From Gaiellasilicea sp963829845 (GTDB taxonomy: Bacteria > Actinomycetota > Thermoleophilia > Gaiellales > Gaiellaceae), in the NCBI GenBank assembly GCA_963829845.1, contig CAWHKD010000019.1:62001-126000 (forward strand): 64,000 nucleotides of DNA, read 5' to 3'. The notes beneath the pieces were generated by a model that saw only the letters and a list, made by a program, of their open reading frames with translations, ran no database searches and was not told the DNA's origin. Position 1 is the first letter of the stretch. Each line of letters starts with the position of its first letter. Shown piece by piece: positions 37,342 to 45,595 of this stretch. A program made the position numbers and the translations under genes.

Positions 37342-38169
37342 CTACTGCGCCTGGACGTCGCAGCCGAGGACCATCAGCGCCTCGACCGCCTCGGTGACGA
37401 ACTGCGTCGCCTGCGCGGCGTTCGCGAAGTTGTACGGGCCTGGACGGACGGGATCGGCGCCGTTCGCGGCGCCGACCGGGTAGACCTCGGTCTCGACCAC
37501 GCAGGAGTCGCCGTGGTCGATCGCGCGCAGGACGGCAACCGAGCGCCCGTCCTTCCGCGCATGACGGACGAAGAGCTCGCGCTCGCCCGCCTTGGCGAGC
37601 TGCGCTCACCGCGAGCGCGTTCGCGGCGGCCTGGGCGACCGTCTCGCGATCGACGAACCCGGCCGAGCTCGACCGCGACGTCACCGGATCGGTTCACGAC
37701 GACCACGCTCGGATCCTGACCCGAATCGAGCTTGGCCAGCAGGGCGCGGGCGACGCCTTCGTTGAGGACGTTGAGCGCAAGGAAGCCGGCGCCGCTGAGC
37801 TTGGCACCCGCTTCTGCCTCTGCCGCCGCGAGCTCGTCGACGCGTGCGCCGGGAACGACGAGCGAGACGACGACGACCTCGTGCCTCCTGAGTGCCTTGT
37901 CGACGACGATCGGGAAGCCGGACGGTGGAACGACCGGGTTGACGGGCTTTGGCTTCACCGGCGTGGAGGCGTGCGCTGCTGGCTTGGCGGCCTTCGGCGC
38001 GCTCTTCGCCGCGAGTCTTCGCGGGCGTCTTCACCGGCGTCTTCACCGGCGCCGGGATCGCGACAGGCTCGTTGCCGGGACCCATCGTCCGCATCGTGAG
38101 CATGCCGGCGAGCCCGACGAGGACGATCACGATCGCGAAGATACGAACGGGAAGGCTGATCTTCTCCAT
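37342..38169 (-). CDS. Membrane-anchored thioredoxin-like protein (three frameshifts)
   Basis: About 275 residues. It begins MEKISLPVRIFAIVIVLVGL (membrane helix), continues with a Pro/Lys-rich linker, then two thioredoxin-like segments without a CxxC: FPIVVDKALRRHEVVVVSLV ... VVVVNRSGDVAVELGRV ... GFVDRETVAQAAANAL and, after another shift, a C-terminal domain with two Cys (DSCVVETEVYPVG ... MVLGCDVQAQ). Frame changes lie near 38015, 37675 and 37605. ATG 38169 follows GGTGAG. Its own sigma-28-like promoter and its place between pilB and pilA tie it to the pilus; role unknown. Thioredoxin-like fold is my inference. Confidence 0.65.
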
Positions 38170-38179
38170 CTCACCTTTC

Positions 38180-38207
38180 TTATCGGCAGCCGGAACGGGT
38201 TCTGTAG
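38180..38207 (-). promoter_or_regulatory. Sigma-28/WhiG-like promoter of thioredoxin-like gene
   Basis: On the minus strand CTAC at 38207-38204, 16-base spacer, and a perfect GCCGATAA at 38187-38180, ten bases before ATG 38169. Confidence 0.65.
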
Positions 38208-38217
38208 GAGAACGAGA

Positions 38218-38241
38218 GAGGGCGCGGTTTCCCGCGCCCTC
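38218..38241 (-). terminator. Terminator of pilA
   Basis: Ten-base stem GAGGGCGCGG/CCGCGCCCTC with a four-base loop, 27 bases beyond the pilA stop and just before the next promoter. Confidence 0.75.
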
Positions 38242-38267
38242 CGTCTCGATCGGTCGAACAGCGCTGC

Positions 38268-38720
38268 TTACGGACAGGCGCCCGTCAGGATCTGGCCGTT
38301 GCCCGAGGCACCACCCTGCTGGTAGTGATAGGGGAACGTGGTCGTCGCCGCGCTCAGCGTCTGGATGCAGTAGTACGTGGCAGACGGAGCGGTCGAACCG
38401 AGCTCGATGTTCGGCGAGAGGCCGGCATCGATCGTGCGGAGCAGCGTCGTCGTCATGCCCGCATAGCCGCTCGTCGCCGCAGTGGTGTCGATGTCCGTGA
38501 CGGAGCCGTTGTTGTCGGCGGCGTACGTCTCGATCGACGGGATCGCCGCACGAACGTTCGCCTGGTTGGCCGCCTTGGCCGCACGGTCGCGGAAGCCGAG
38601 GTACGACGGCACCGCGATCGCGAGCAGGATGCCGATGATGATGATGACGACCAGGAGCTCGATCAGGGTGAAACCCTGCTCGCTCTTGGCGTCCAGGCGC
38701 TTGCGAAGCGCTGTAAGCAT
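38268..38720 (-). CDS. pilA: Major type IV pilin
   Basis: A 150-residue prepilin with a 16-residue leader ending EQG and the mature start FTLIELLVVIIIIGILLAIA (Glu5 present), the polymerisation helix continuing VPSYLGFRDRAAKAANQANV. The globular domain has two Cys (TYYCIQT and the penultimate GACP) forming a probable C-terminal disulfide loop. A strong AAGGAG precedes ATG 38720 by eight bases, unlike the nearly leaderless ATPase genes, consistent with high expression. A sigma-28-like promoter lies 49 bases upstream. Confidence 0.93.
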   Translation of the reverse strand: MLTALRKRLDAKSEQGFTLIELLVVIIIIGILLAIAVPSYLGFRDRAAKAANQANVRAAIPSIETYAADNNGSVTDIDTTAATSGYAGMTTTLLRTIDAGLSPNIELGSTAPSATYYCIQTLSAATTTFPYHYQQGGASGNGQILTGACP

Positions 38721-38769
38721 TGGGGTGTCTCCTTCCGAAGGGACGGTCAGTTACTGCGTGGCTGACCGG

Positions 38770-38797
38770 ACATCGGCGGGCGAAGGACGCCCGTAGA
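38770..38797 (-). promoter_or_regulatory. Sigma-28/WhiG-like promoter of pilA
   Basis: Minus strand TCTA at 38797-38794, 16-base spacer, and GCCGATGT at 38777-38770. This is the weakest -10 match of the set but keeps the same spacing. Confidence 0.5.
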
Positions 38798-38906
38798 CCC
38801 CTCGATTGGGTGAACGATCACCCACGCCATCCCCCACGGTGAGTGAGTCTGGTTCCGGCAGGAAGAGAGAGGTTCGCTCCCTCGCGCAAACCTGGCGATC
38901 CCTCAC

Positions 38907-38934
38907 TCAAGTTACCCACTGCCCCTGCCGATAG
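38907..38934 (+). promoter_or_regulatory. Sigma-28/WhiG-like promoter of second pilT
   Basis: TCAA at 38907-38910, 16-base spacer ending CCCCT, and GCCGATAG at 38927-38934. GTG 38943 follows after eight bases, so the transcript is probably leaderless. Confidence 0.7.
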
Positions 38935-38942
38935 CCGAACTC

Positions 38943-40103
38943 GTGACCGGGATCACTCCGCCCGTCCCCGCTGCGGTTCGATCGATCGACGACCTCCTCG
39001 AGGCGATGGTCGCGCGCGGCGCTTCCGACCTCCACCTCTCCGTGGGGACGCCTCCGGCGATCCGTGTCCGCGGTGAGCTCGAGCGCCTCGACGGCGCTCC
39101 CGTGCTCACCCCCGAGGACACTCAGCAGCTGCTCTACCGCGTGCTCTCGACGGAGCAGCAGAAGCAGCTCGAGATCAAGCGCCAGATCGACACCTCCCAT
39201 TCCGTTCCCGGACTCGCTCGCTTCCGCGTCAACGTCTACTTCCAGCGCGAGGCGCTCGGCGCCGCCTTCCGCGTCATCCCGGAGGAGCTCAAGACGCTCG
39301 AGGAGCTCAACCTGCCGCGCTCGCTCGCCGAACTGGCGATGCAGCCGCGTGGGCTCGTCCTCGTCACCGGCCCGACCGGCTCGGGTAAGTCGACGACGCT
39401 CGCGGCGATGATCGACGAGGTCAACCGCAACCGCACCGATCACATCCTCACGATCGAGGACCCGATCGAGTTCGTGCACCGCCACAAGCGCTGCATCGTC
39501 AACCAGCGCGAGATCGGCGTCGACGCGGTCAGCTTCGGCGAGGCGCTGCGCGCAGCGCTCCGCCAGGACCCAGACGTGATCCTCGTCGGCGAGATGCGCG
39601 ACCTCGAGACGATCGGGACCGCCCTGACCGCTGCGGAGACCGGGCACCTCGTGCTCGGCACGCTGCATACGCAGAGCGCGCCCGGCACGGTCGACCGGAT
39701 CATCGACGTCTTCCCGGCCGAGCAGCAGGAGCAGGTCCGGATCATGCTCGCCGGCTCGCTGCAGGGAATCATCACCCAGGCGCTGATCCCGACCGCCGAC
39801 CACGAGGGCCGTGTCGCAGCGCTCGAGATCCTGCTGCCGGACGACGCGACCAGGAACCTGATCCGCCAGGGGAAGGTCGAGCAGATCTACTCGATCATGC
39901 AGACCTCCACCGGCCGTGGGATGACGACGATGGAGCAGTCGCTCGCGAACCTCGTTCTCCGGCGTGTGATCACGCGCGAAGCGGCCCTGGCGGTCTCGAG
40001 CCGCGTCGAGCAGCTCGACGGCCTGCTCGAGCGGGCCGGCTTCGAGGATCCGTCCGCGGCGGCGGCACCGCTACAGGGCGGCCTCAGGATTGCAGGGGGC
40101 TGA
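38943..40103 (+). CDS. pilT: PilT-type ATPase (copy 2)
   Basis: A 386-residue PilT paralogue: SIDDLLEAMVARGASDLHLS, Walker A GPTGSGKSTTLAAM, HILTIEDPIEFVH, Walker B VILVGEMRDLETIGT and HLVLGTLHTQSAPGT. It differs from copy 1 by a 12-residue N-terminal addition and a Cys in the stretch HRHKRCIVNQREIG. One of the two copies may act as PilU. It heads the operon pilT-pilM-pilN-pilO-pilP-like; the start is GTG 38943 and there is no room for a Shine-Dalgarno. Confidence 0.95.
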   Translation: MTGITPPVPAAVRSIDDLLEAMVARGASDLHLSVGTPPAIRVRGELERLDGAPVLTPEDTQQLLYRVLSTEQQKQLEIKRQIDTSHSVPGLARFRVNVYFQREALGAAFRVIPEELKTLEELNLPRSLAELAMQPRGLVLVTGPTGSGKSTTLAAMIDEVNRNRTDHILTIEDPIEFVHRHKRCIVNQREIGVDAVSFGEALRAALRQDPDVILVGEMRDLETIGTALTAAETGHLVLGTLHTQSAPGTVDRIIDVFPAEQQEQVRIMLAGSLQGIITQALIPTADHEGRVAALEILLPDDATRNLIRQGKVEQIYSIMQTSTGRGMTTMEQSLANLVLRRVITREAALAVSSRVEQLDGLLERAGFEDPSAAAAPLQGGLRIAGG

Positions 40104-40105
40104 CG

Positions 40106-42079
40106 GTGGAAGACGGCGAGAAGCCCACCTCGATGTGGAAGAAGGAGCTCTCGTTCCGGCGCAAGCCGGACGACGAGACCGTTGAGGCGCCGGCCGAGTC
40201 CGGCTCGACCTCGATCTGGAAGAAGGAGATTTCCCTGCGCAAGAAGGACGCTGAGCACGAGCCCGCCCCTGATCCGGTTGCCCCCGTGCCCGGAGAGTCC
40301 GACGTCGACGCCGCGATCGCGGCGCTCGCGCTTCCGGCCGAGCCGGCGGCGGTCGAGCCCTCGCCCGCGCCGCCGCCCCGTGCACCCTCCGTCGAGCACG
40401 GTTGGCTGACCCAGCCGCTCGAAGAGGTCTCCGAGCCGCCGGCCGAGGTCGTCGCGCCGGTTGTGTCGGACGCCGTCGAGCCGGTCGTCCTCCCGATCGC
40501 GGCGGTGCCCACCCCGGAGCCTGCGACCTACCACGAGCCAGAGCTCGACGCTGCGTTCGACACTGAGCTCGACCTGCCGACCACCGTGCTGCCCGAGCGG
40601 CAGCCGGAGGGCGCGTGGCGGGAGCCCGTACCAGCGGAGACGGCGCCCGAGCGCGCGTTCGACGTCACCGTCGAGGACGAGGCCGAGGTCGAGGACGAGC
40701 ACGAGGACGAAGCGGAGCCGGCCGCGAAGGTTCCCTTCTACAAGAAGGAGCTCAAGCTGACGCCGAGGGCTTCGAAGGTGCCCAAGGAGCCGAAGCAGCC
40801 GAAGCAGAAGCGCGCGAAGAAGGAGAAGCCGGCTCCCGAGGACGGCAGCAAGGTGCCGTTCTACAAGCGCGAGTTCTCGTTCAAGCGCGGCCCGAAGGAA
40901 TGGGATGCCGGCGAGGCGATCACTGAGGAGCCGCCGAAGGAGCGCTCGAAGCTGCCGCGGCCGCGCCCATCGCTGCCGACCCTGCCGACGCTGTCCCGCG
41001 GCGGCGGCACTGGCGGCAAGCAGTTCGTCGGCCTCAAGATCGGCGGCTCCCAGATCGCCGCAGCCCGGGTGCGCAACGGCGAGTCTCCCGAGCTCGTCCA
41101 GGCGGCGCGCACGCCCCTCGATCACGGCATCGTCGTCAACGGCGAGCTGCGCGACCCCGAGACGCTCGCCGTCGCGCTGAAGGCGTTCTTCGCCGAGCAC
41201 AAGCTGCCAAAGCGCGGCGTGCGGCTCGGCATCGCCAACAACCGGATCGGCGTGCGCACGTTCGAGGTGACGGGGATCGAGGATCCGAAGCAGCTTGCGA
41301 ACGCGATTCGCTTCCGTGCCCAGGAGGTGCTGCCGATCCCGCTCGAGGAGGCGGTGCTCGATTACCAGATCCTCTCCGAGGGCGTCACCGACGACGGCCA
41401 GCCGCTCCGGCGCGTGCTCCTCGTGGTCGCCTACCGCGAGCTTGTCGACCGCTACGTGTATGCCTGCCGCAAGGCGGGCCTTCAGATCGTCGGGATCGAT
41501 CTGGAGGCGTTCGCGCTTCTGCGCGCCGTCGCCCCGCCGCACGACTCGAGCAGCGGCGCCGAACGAGGCGCGCTCGTCGCCGTCTCGGTCGGGCACGACC
41601 GCTCGACGTTCGCGGTCTCGGACGGCCGCGTCTGCGAGTTCACGCGCGTGCTCGAATGGGGCGGCTGGGCGCTCAACATCGCGATTGCACGCGCCCTCGA
41701 CATGTCGCCGAGCGAGGTCGAGCCGGTCAAGCGGGCGGTCTCGTTCACGGGGGCCGGGGAGGTTCCGGACGGCTTCACCGAGGAGCAGCTCGCGACCGCT
41801 TTGGAGGCTTCGAGGAAGCAGCTGCAGACGTTTGCGCGGGAGCTCGTCTCCTCGCTCCAGTTCTACCAGAACCAACCCGGCTCGCTCGGTATCGGCGAGA
41901 TCGCGCTCACGGGCGGGACCGCCCACCTGGCGGGGCTCGGCGCAGAGCTCGAGCGGCTGATCGGCGTCCCCGTCCGGGTGGTCGATCCGCTCAGCCGTGT
42001 CACGGTCTCGAAGAAGGTGCGCGAGCGCGAGCAGGTCGGCTCGCTGGCGGTCGCGATCGGGCTCGGGATCGAGGATTAG
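40106..42079 (+). CDS. pilM: PilM with long repeat-bearing N-terminal extension
   Basis: A 657-residue protein starting at GTG 40106, two bases after the pilT stop. Residues about 300-657 are the actin-like PilM domain (FVGLKIGGSQIAAARVRNG, RLGIANNRIGVRTFEVTG, IRFRAQEVLPIPLEEAVLDY, LTGGTAHLAGLGAELERLIG). Residues 1-300 are an acidic, Pro/Glu/Ala-rich, disordered-looking extension that most PilMs lack. It carries four copies of an aromatic-basic motif: WKKELSFRRK (11-20), WKKEISLRKK (38-47), FYKKELKL (211-218) and FYKREFSFKR (252-261). PilM links the PilN/PilO membrane pair to the cytosolic ATPases; the repeats may dock partners. Confidence 0.9.
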   Translation: MEDGEKPTSMWKKELSFRRKPDDETVEAPAESGSTSIWKKEISLRKKDAEHEPAPDPVAPVPGESDVDAAIAALALPAEPAAVEPSPAPPPRAPSVEHGWLTQPLEEVSEPPAEVVAPVVSDAVEPVVLPIAAVPTPEPATYHEPELDAAFDTELDLPTTVLPERQPEGAWREPVPAETAPERAFDVTVEDEAEVEDEHEDEAEPAAKVPFYKKELKLTPRASKVPKEPKQPKQKRAKKEKPAPEDGSKVPFYKREFSFKRGPKEWDAGEAITEEPPKERSKLPRPRPSLPTLPTLSRGGGTGGKQFVGLKIGGSQIAAARVRNGESPELVQAARTPLDHGIVVNGELRDPETLAVALKAFFAEHKLPKRGVRLGIANNRIGVRTFEVTGIEDPKQLANAIRFRAQEVLPIPLEEAVLDYQILSEGVTDDGQPLRRVLLVVAYRELVDRYVYACRKAGLQIVGIDLEAFALLRAVAPPHDSSSGAERGALVAVSVGHDRSTFAVSDGRVCEFTRVLEWGGWALNIAIARALDMSPSEVEPVKRAVSFTGAGEVPDGFTEEQLATALEASRKQLQTFARELVSSLQFYQNQPGSLGIGEIALTGGTAHLAGLGAELERLIGVPVRVVDPLSRVTVSKKVREREQVGSLAVAIGLGIED

Positions 42080-42082
42080 GGC

Positions 42083-42736
42083 ATGCGCGCGGTCAACCTG
42101 CTCCCACGCGACGAGGCGAAGCGCAGCTTCGAGGCGAACCGCGGCGTCGTGTTCGGCGGCGTCGGCGGCGCGGCACTCGCGACCGCGGTGCTCGCGTCGA
42201 TGATGATCAGCGCCGGCGGCGCGGCGAGCAGCAAACAGCAGGAGCTGGACGGGGTGCGGGCGCAGATCGCGGCGATCCCGACCGTGCCGGTGATCGACAC
42301 ATCCAAGGAGGACGCGCTCGCGGCCGAGAAGGGCGCCCGCATCGGCGCGCTCTCGGCGGCGCTCGGCGGCCGGATCGCCTGGGACCGCGTGCTCCGGCAG
42401 GTCTCACTCGTGCTGCCCGAGGACGTCTGGCTGACGAGCCTCTCGGCGTCAGCGGCGTCGGCGGCCGCGGCTCCGGCTCCCGACGCGACGCAGGCGGCCG
42501 CGGCCGGGTCGGGTTTCACGCTCACCGGCGCCACGTACTCGCAGAATGGGGTTGCACGATTCCTCTCCAGGCTCGCGGTGATCCCCGATCTCGCCAACGT
42601 GCGTCTGCAGTCGAGCCAGAGTCAGCTGGTGAACGAGCGCGAGCTCGTCCAGTTCACGATCCTCGCCGACGTCCGTTCGCCTGGCTCTGCTCCGGCGCCG
42701 GTCGTCCCGTCCGATGCCCAGGTGCCGCCCTCGTGA
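42083..42736 (+). CDS. pilN: PilN, inner-membrane alignment protein
   Basis: A 217-residue bitopic protein. The N-terminal RAVNLLPRDEAKR is the conserved PilN peptide that docks in the PilM groove, followed by one membrane helix (GVVFGGVGGAALATAVLAS), a coiled segment and a ferredoxin-like domain (DVWLTSLSASA, SGFTLTGATYSQNGVARFLS). Starts at ATG 42083, three bases after the pilM stop. Confidence 0.9.
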   Translation: MRAVNLLPRDEAKRSFEANRGVVFGGVGGAALATAVLASMMISAGGAASSKQQELDGVRAQIAAIPTVPVIDTSKEDALAAEKGARIGALSAALGGRIAWDRVLRQVSLVLPEDVWLTSLSASAASAAAAPAPDATQAAAAGSGFTLTGATYSQNGVARFLSRLAVIPDLANVRLQSSQSQLVNERELVQFTILADVRSPGSAPAPVVPSDAQVPPS

Positions 42737-43410
42737 AGCGGAAGCTGAACTCCCGCACGCTGGGCGCGATCGTCGGGGCGGCCATCCTCGCCTACGCCGC
42801 CGCCGGCTACTTCATGGTCGTCAGCCCGAAGAAGGCCGAGTCGGCCCGTCTCGACGAGCAGATAGCGGTCGCGTCGCTCGAGCTCCGCGACGCGCTCGCA
42901 GCGACGGCTGCGCAAGACGACACACAGCCGATTGCGGTCGCCGACATCTTCCGGCTCTCGATTGCCATGCCGAGCACGCCCGACATGCCGGGGATCCTGC
43001 TCGAGCTCTCGCGGATCGCCGACGAGACCGGCATCCGCTTCAAGTCGATCACGCCGCAGCCGGCGCTCCCGATCGCGGCGTACCAGGTCGTGCCGATCGA
43101 CGTCGCGTTCGACGGCTCCTTCTACGCGCTCTCCGACTTCCTTTTCCGACTGCGCACGCTCGTGACGGTGCGGCGCGGTGAGCTGCACGCCGCCGGGCGG
43201 CTGTTCTCGGTCGCGAGCGTCGACTTCTCCGAGTCCGACCGCGGCTTCCCGCTGCTGGCCGCGACGTTGAAGCTGAACGCCTACGTCTACGGGGTCGACG
43301 CGGCGGGCGCGGTCCCGCCCCCCGCGACGCCGCCGCCCGCGACGACGACCGAGGGCGTGGAGTCCCCGCCCCCAGCCACCGAGGCAACAGGAAGCGAGGC
43401 GACCGGGTAA
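42733..43410 (+). CDS. pilO: PilO, inner-membrane alignment protein
   Basis: A 225-residue protein with an N-terminal membrane helix (LGAIVGAAILAYAAAGYFMV), a short coiled coil, and the PilO ferredoxin-like fold (MPGILLELSRIADETGIRFK, VPIDVAFDGSFYALSDFLFR). A Pro/Thr-rich tail replaces a structured C-terminus. GTG 42733 overlaps the pilN stop (GTGA), and its own stop overlaps the next ATG. Confidence 0.88.
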   Translation: MKRKLNSRTLGAIVGAAILAYAAAGYFMVVSPKKAESARLDEQIAVASLELRDALAATAAQDDTQPIAVADIFRLSIAMPSTPDMPGILLELSRIADETGIRFKSITPQPALPIAAYQVVPIDVAFDGSFYALSDFLFRLRTLVTVRRGELHAAGRLFSVASVDFSESDRGFPLLAATLKLNAYVYGVDAAGAVPPPATPPPATTTEGVESPPPATEATGSEATG

Positions 43411-44207
43411 TGGCGAAGCGCGTCGATCCACTGAAGGCGAAGGAGGCCAAGCAGAAGAAGATCGCGATCGGAGGCGCCGTCCTCCTGCTCGCGCTGCTCG
43501 GCGTCCAGGGGCCGAAGACCTTGAAGATGCTGCAGGGGCCGAAGCCTGCTGCGGCGCCGGCCTCGACCGCCCCCGCGACGACGACGCCTGGCGTCGCGCC
43601 GGCTTCTGGTGCGGCGCCCGCCGGCGTCGAGGCGGCGCCCGCCGCCGCCGTGCCGGAACTCTCGGCAGTCGCGGACTCCGATCTCTCGCCCGAGGCCGAG
43701 CAGGGCCAGCTCGCAACCTTCGAGCGCTTCTCCACAAAGGACCCGTTCGCGCAGCAGGCCCAGCCGGTCGCGTCTGCAGCCGCCCCCGTCTCGGAAGCGA
43801 GCGACGGCGCGGCGAACGAACCGGTCGAGCCGAAGACCGGCGCGAAGCCGGCCGAAAGCGCGGCGGACGGCGAGGCCGCTGCGGACGGCGGCTTCACGAC
43901 CGCCGGCGCGACGCCGGAGGCTCCTGCGATCGCGGCGGCGACGTCGATCTCCGTCAACGGCGTGGCCGAGGACGTCGCGACCGAGGGCTCGTTCCCGAAG
44001 GACGAGCCGACCTTCGTCCTGGTCGAGATCGCGAAGAACGGCAAGTCCGTCGAGATCGGGATCGCCGGGGGCGAGTACGCAGGCGGCGACGAGACGATCA
44101 CGCTCGGGCTGGGCAAGAAGCTGACGCTCCAGAACACAGCCGACGGCAGCCGTTACGAGCTCGAGCTGCTGGCGGTCCAGGGCTTCCCGCTCCCGAGGAA
44201 GGAGTAG
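43410..44207 (+). CDS. PilP-position membrane protein
   Basis: A 265-residue protein with an N-terminal helix (IAIGGAVLLLALLGV), a long Ala/Pro/Thr-rich linker (about 45-165) and a C-terminal beta-rich domain (SISVNGVAEDVATEGSFPKD ... LTLQNTADGSRYELELLAVQ). It occupies the place of pilP after pilO and contains a DPFAQQ segment like the DPF box of PilP, but it lacks a lipobox. In this secretin-less system it may instead reach through the cell wall. Intact. Confidence 0.65.
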   Translation: MAKRVDPLKAKEAKQKKIAIGGAVLLLALLGVQGPKTLKMLQGPKPAAAPASTAPATTTPGVAPASGAAPAGVEAAPAAAVPELSAVADSDLSPEAEQGQLATFERFSTKDPFAQQAQPVASAAAPVSEASDGAANEPVEPKTGAKPAESAADGEAAADGGFTTAGATPEAPAIAAATSISVNGVAEDVATEGSFPKDEPTFVLVEIAKNGKSVEIGIAGGEYAGGDETITLGLGKKLTLQNTADGSRYELELLAVQGFPLPRKE

Positions 44208-44237
44208 GTCGCTCGCCGGAGCGTTTAGGCTCCCGCC

Positions 44238-44789
44238 ATGATGCCCGAGGCGCAGCTCGAGCAGACCGACGAGGGCCTCGTCGCGAAGCGGGACGGCTGG
44301 TTCGTCCTCAACGCCCGCGACTCGCGCTGGTACCACGCCGAGGGGCGCTCGGCGTTCTGCGATTTCGAGGGCGAACTTGACTTCCCGCAGCTCGGGTTCA
44401 ACATCAGCGTGCTCGGGCCGGGCGAGTCGATGGCGATGTACCACTGGGAGGCCGACCAGGAGGACTTCCTCGTCGTGGCCGGCGAGGCGGTGCTGATCAT
44501 CGAGGGCGAGGAGCGGCCGCTGCGGCAGTGGGACTTCGTCCACTGTCCGCCGAACGCGAAACACACGATCGTCGGCGCCGGGGATGGCCCGTGCATCGTC
44601 GTCGCCGTCGGCGCGCGGGAGCATGACGGCAGGCCGGATTGGGGCGGCTACACGGTCGACGAGGTCGCCGCCCGGTACCGCGCTTCGGCAACCGTGGAGA
44701 CGACCGAGCCGCAGGAGGCGTATGCGCACCTGACACGCCGCCAGCCGGGCCGCTACCGGGAGGGCTGGCTCCCGGACGCGAGCGCCTGA
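44238..44789 (+). CDS. Cupin-domain protein
   Basis: A 183-residue cupin. The metal-binding core is recognisable: LGPGESMAMYHWEADQEDFL (first cupin motif with H and E/Q), VVAGEAVLIIEGEERPL and DFVHCPPNAKHTIVGAGDGP (second motif with His). Enzyme or binding role unknown. Not obviously pilus-related; it overlaps the next gene tail to tail by 37 bases. Confidence 0.8.
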   Translation: MMPEAQLEQTDEGLVAKRDGWFVLNARDSRWYHAEGRSAFCDFEGELDFPQLGFNISVLGPGESMAMYHWEADQEDFLVVAGEAVLIIEGEERPLRQWDFVHCPPNAKHTIVGAGDGPCIVVAVGAREHDGRPDWGGYTVDEVAARYRASATVETTEPQEAYAHLTRRQPGRYREGWLPDASA

Positions 44790-45508
44790 AGCCGGTCCTC
44801 GACGGCCGCGGCCAGTTCGGCCGCCTCCGCCGACTCCTGCTGGAGGACCGAGATCGCGCTGGCGAGCGCGCGGACGAGCTCCTCCGGTTCGAGTGAGCGG
44901 ACCAGCGTGGAGTCGAATGACTCGAGCACCTCCGCGGGCAGCTCGTCGAAACGGCGGCCATTGCCTCCGTCGAGCCCGCGGCGGCGGCAGGCAAGCAGGA
45001 AGGCCTGGTCGCGGACACCACTGATCCAGTGCTCCGCCTGCCACCAGCGGCCGCGCTCGATCGAGAAGCGCGCTCGCACGGCATGGTGGACGCCGAGCCC
45101 GAACAGGTCGTCTGCCGATGCCGGCGGCGCCTGCGGCACGTCGACCGCGCTGCCAAAGAGCAGCCTGAACCTCGGTCCACGCGCACCGAAGGAGGAGGCG
45201 GGCGCGAACGAGAGGTCGACCTGGAGGCAGCCCGGGAGCAGGAAGACGCGGTAGATCGCGGCTCCGGCGGGAAGGTCGAAGAGGTGGACGCCGTCGAGGT
45301 CGGCGGCGACCCTCCTCGTCCAGTCACCGAGGACGTCGTCGAACGGCACCGTGTCCGCGACGGCGAACGTGAGGTCGAGGTCCGACCAGCGGTCGCCCGC
45401 GCCGTCCGCGAGCCCGCCCACGACGGCTGCCGCGACCACGCGCGGATCGGCCCCGGCCAGCGCGAGCACGTGCTCGCGGACGCGGTCGCGGTCCTCGATG
45501 CTGAACAC
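44753..45508 (-). CDS. Nucleotidyltransferase-fold protein
   Basis: A 251-residue protein with the pol-beta-type nucleotidyltransferase motif: VVGGLADGAGDRWSDLDLTF (GG...D-x-D) and a third acidic residue in GCLQVDLSFAP. The C-terminal helical half (from about residue 130) resembles aminoglycoside nucleotidyltransferase-like proteins. It could adenylylate a small molecule; resistance function is not implied. ATG 45508 start. Confidence 0.75.
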   Translation of the reverse strand: MFSIEDRDRVREHVLALAGADPRVVAAAVVGGLADGAGDRWSDLDLTFAVADTVPFDDVLGDWTRRVAADLDGVHLFDLPAGAAIYRVFLLPGCLQVDLSFAPASSFGARGPRFRLLFGSAVDVPQAPPASADDLFGLGVHHAVRARFSIERGRWWQAEHWISGVRDQAFLLACRRRGLDGGNGRRFDELPAEVLESFDSTLVRSLEPEELVRALASAISVLQQESAEAAELAAAVEDRLQALASGSQPSR

Positions 45509-45595
45509 CCGCCGATCGTCTCAGACCCGCCCTGTGCGCCGCTCAGGCTCCGGCCCGACGGCTAACGTCGGCGCTTCACACCGAAGGAGGGAAGC

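Noticed and set aside
39887..41926. 679-codon minus-strand frame opposite pilM
   Set aside because: Antisense shadow of the pilT/pilM genes; its Leu/Arg repeats mirror the Glu/Pro-rich PilM extension.
40106..42079. PilM extension as a separate gene fused by frameshift
   Set aside because: The frame is continuous from GTG 40106 with no indel needed, and the start is directly coupled to pilT.
44753..45508. Aminoglycoside resistance gene
   Set aside because: Only the general nucleotidyltransferase motif is present; family-specific resistance features cannot be shown.
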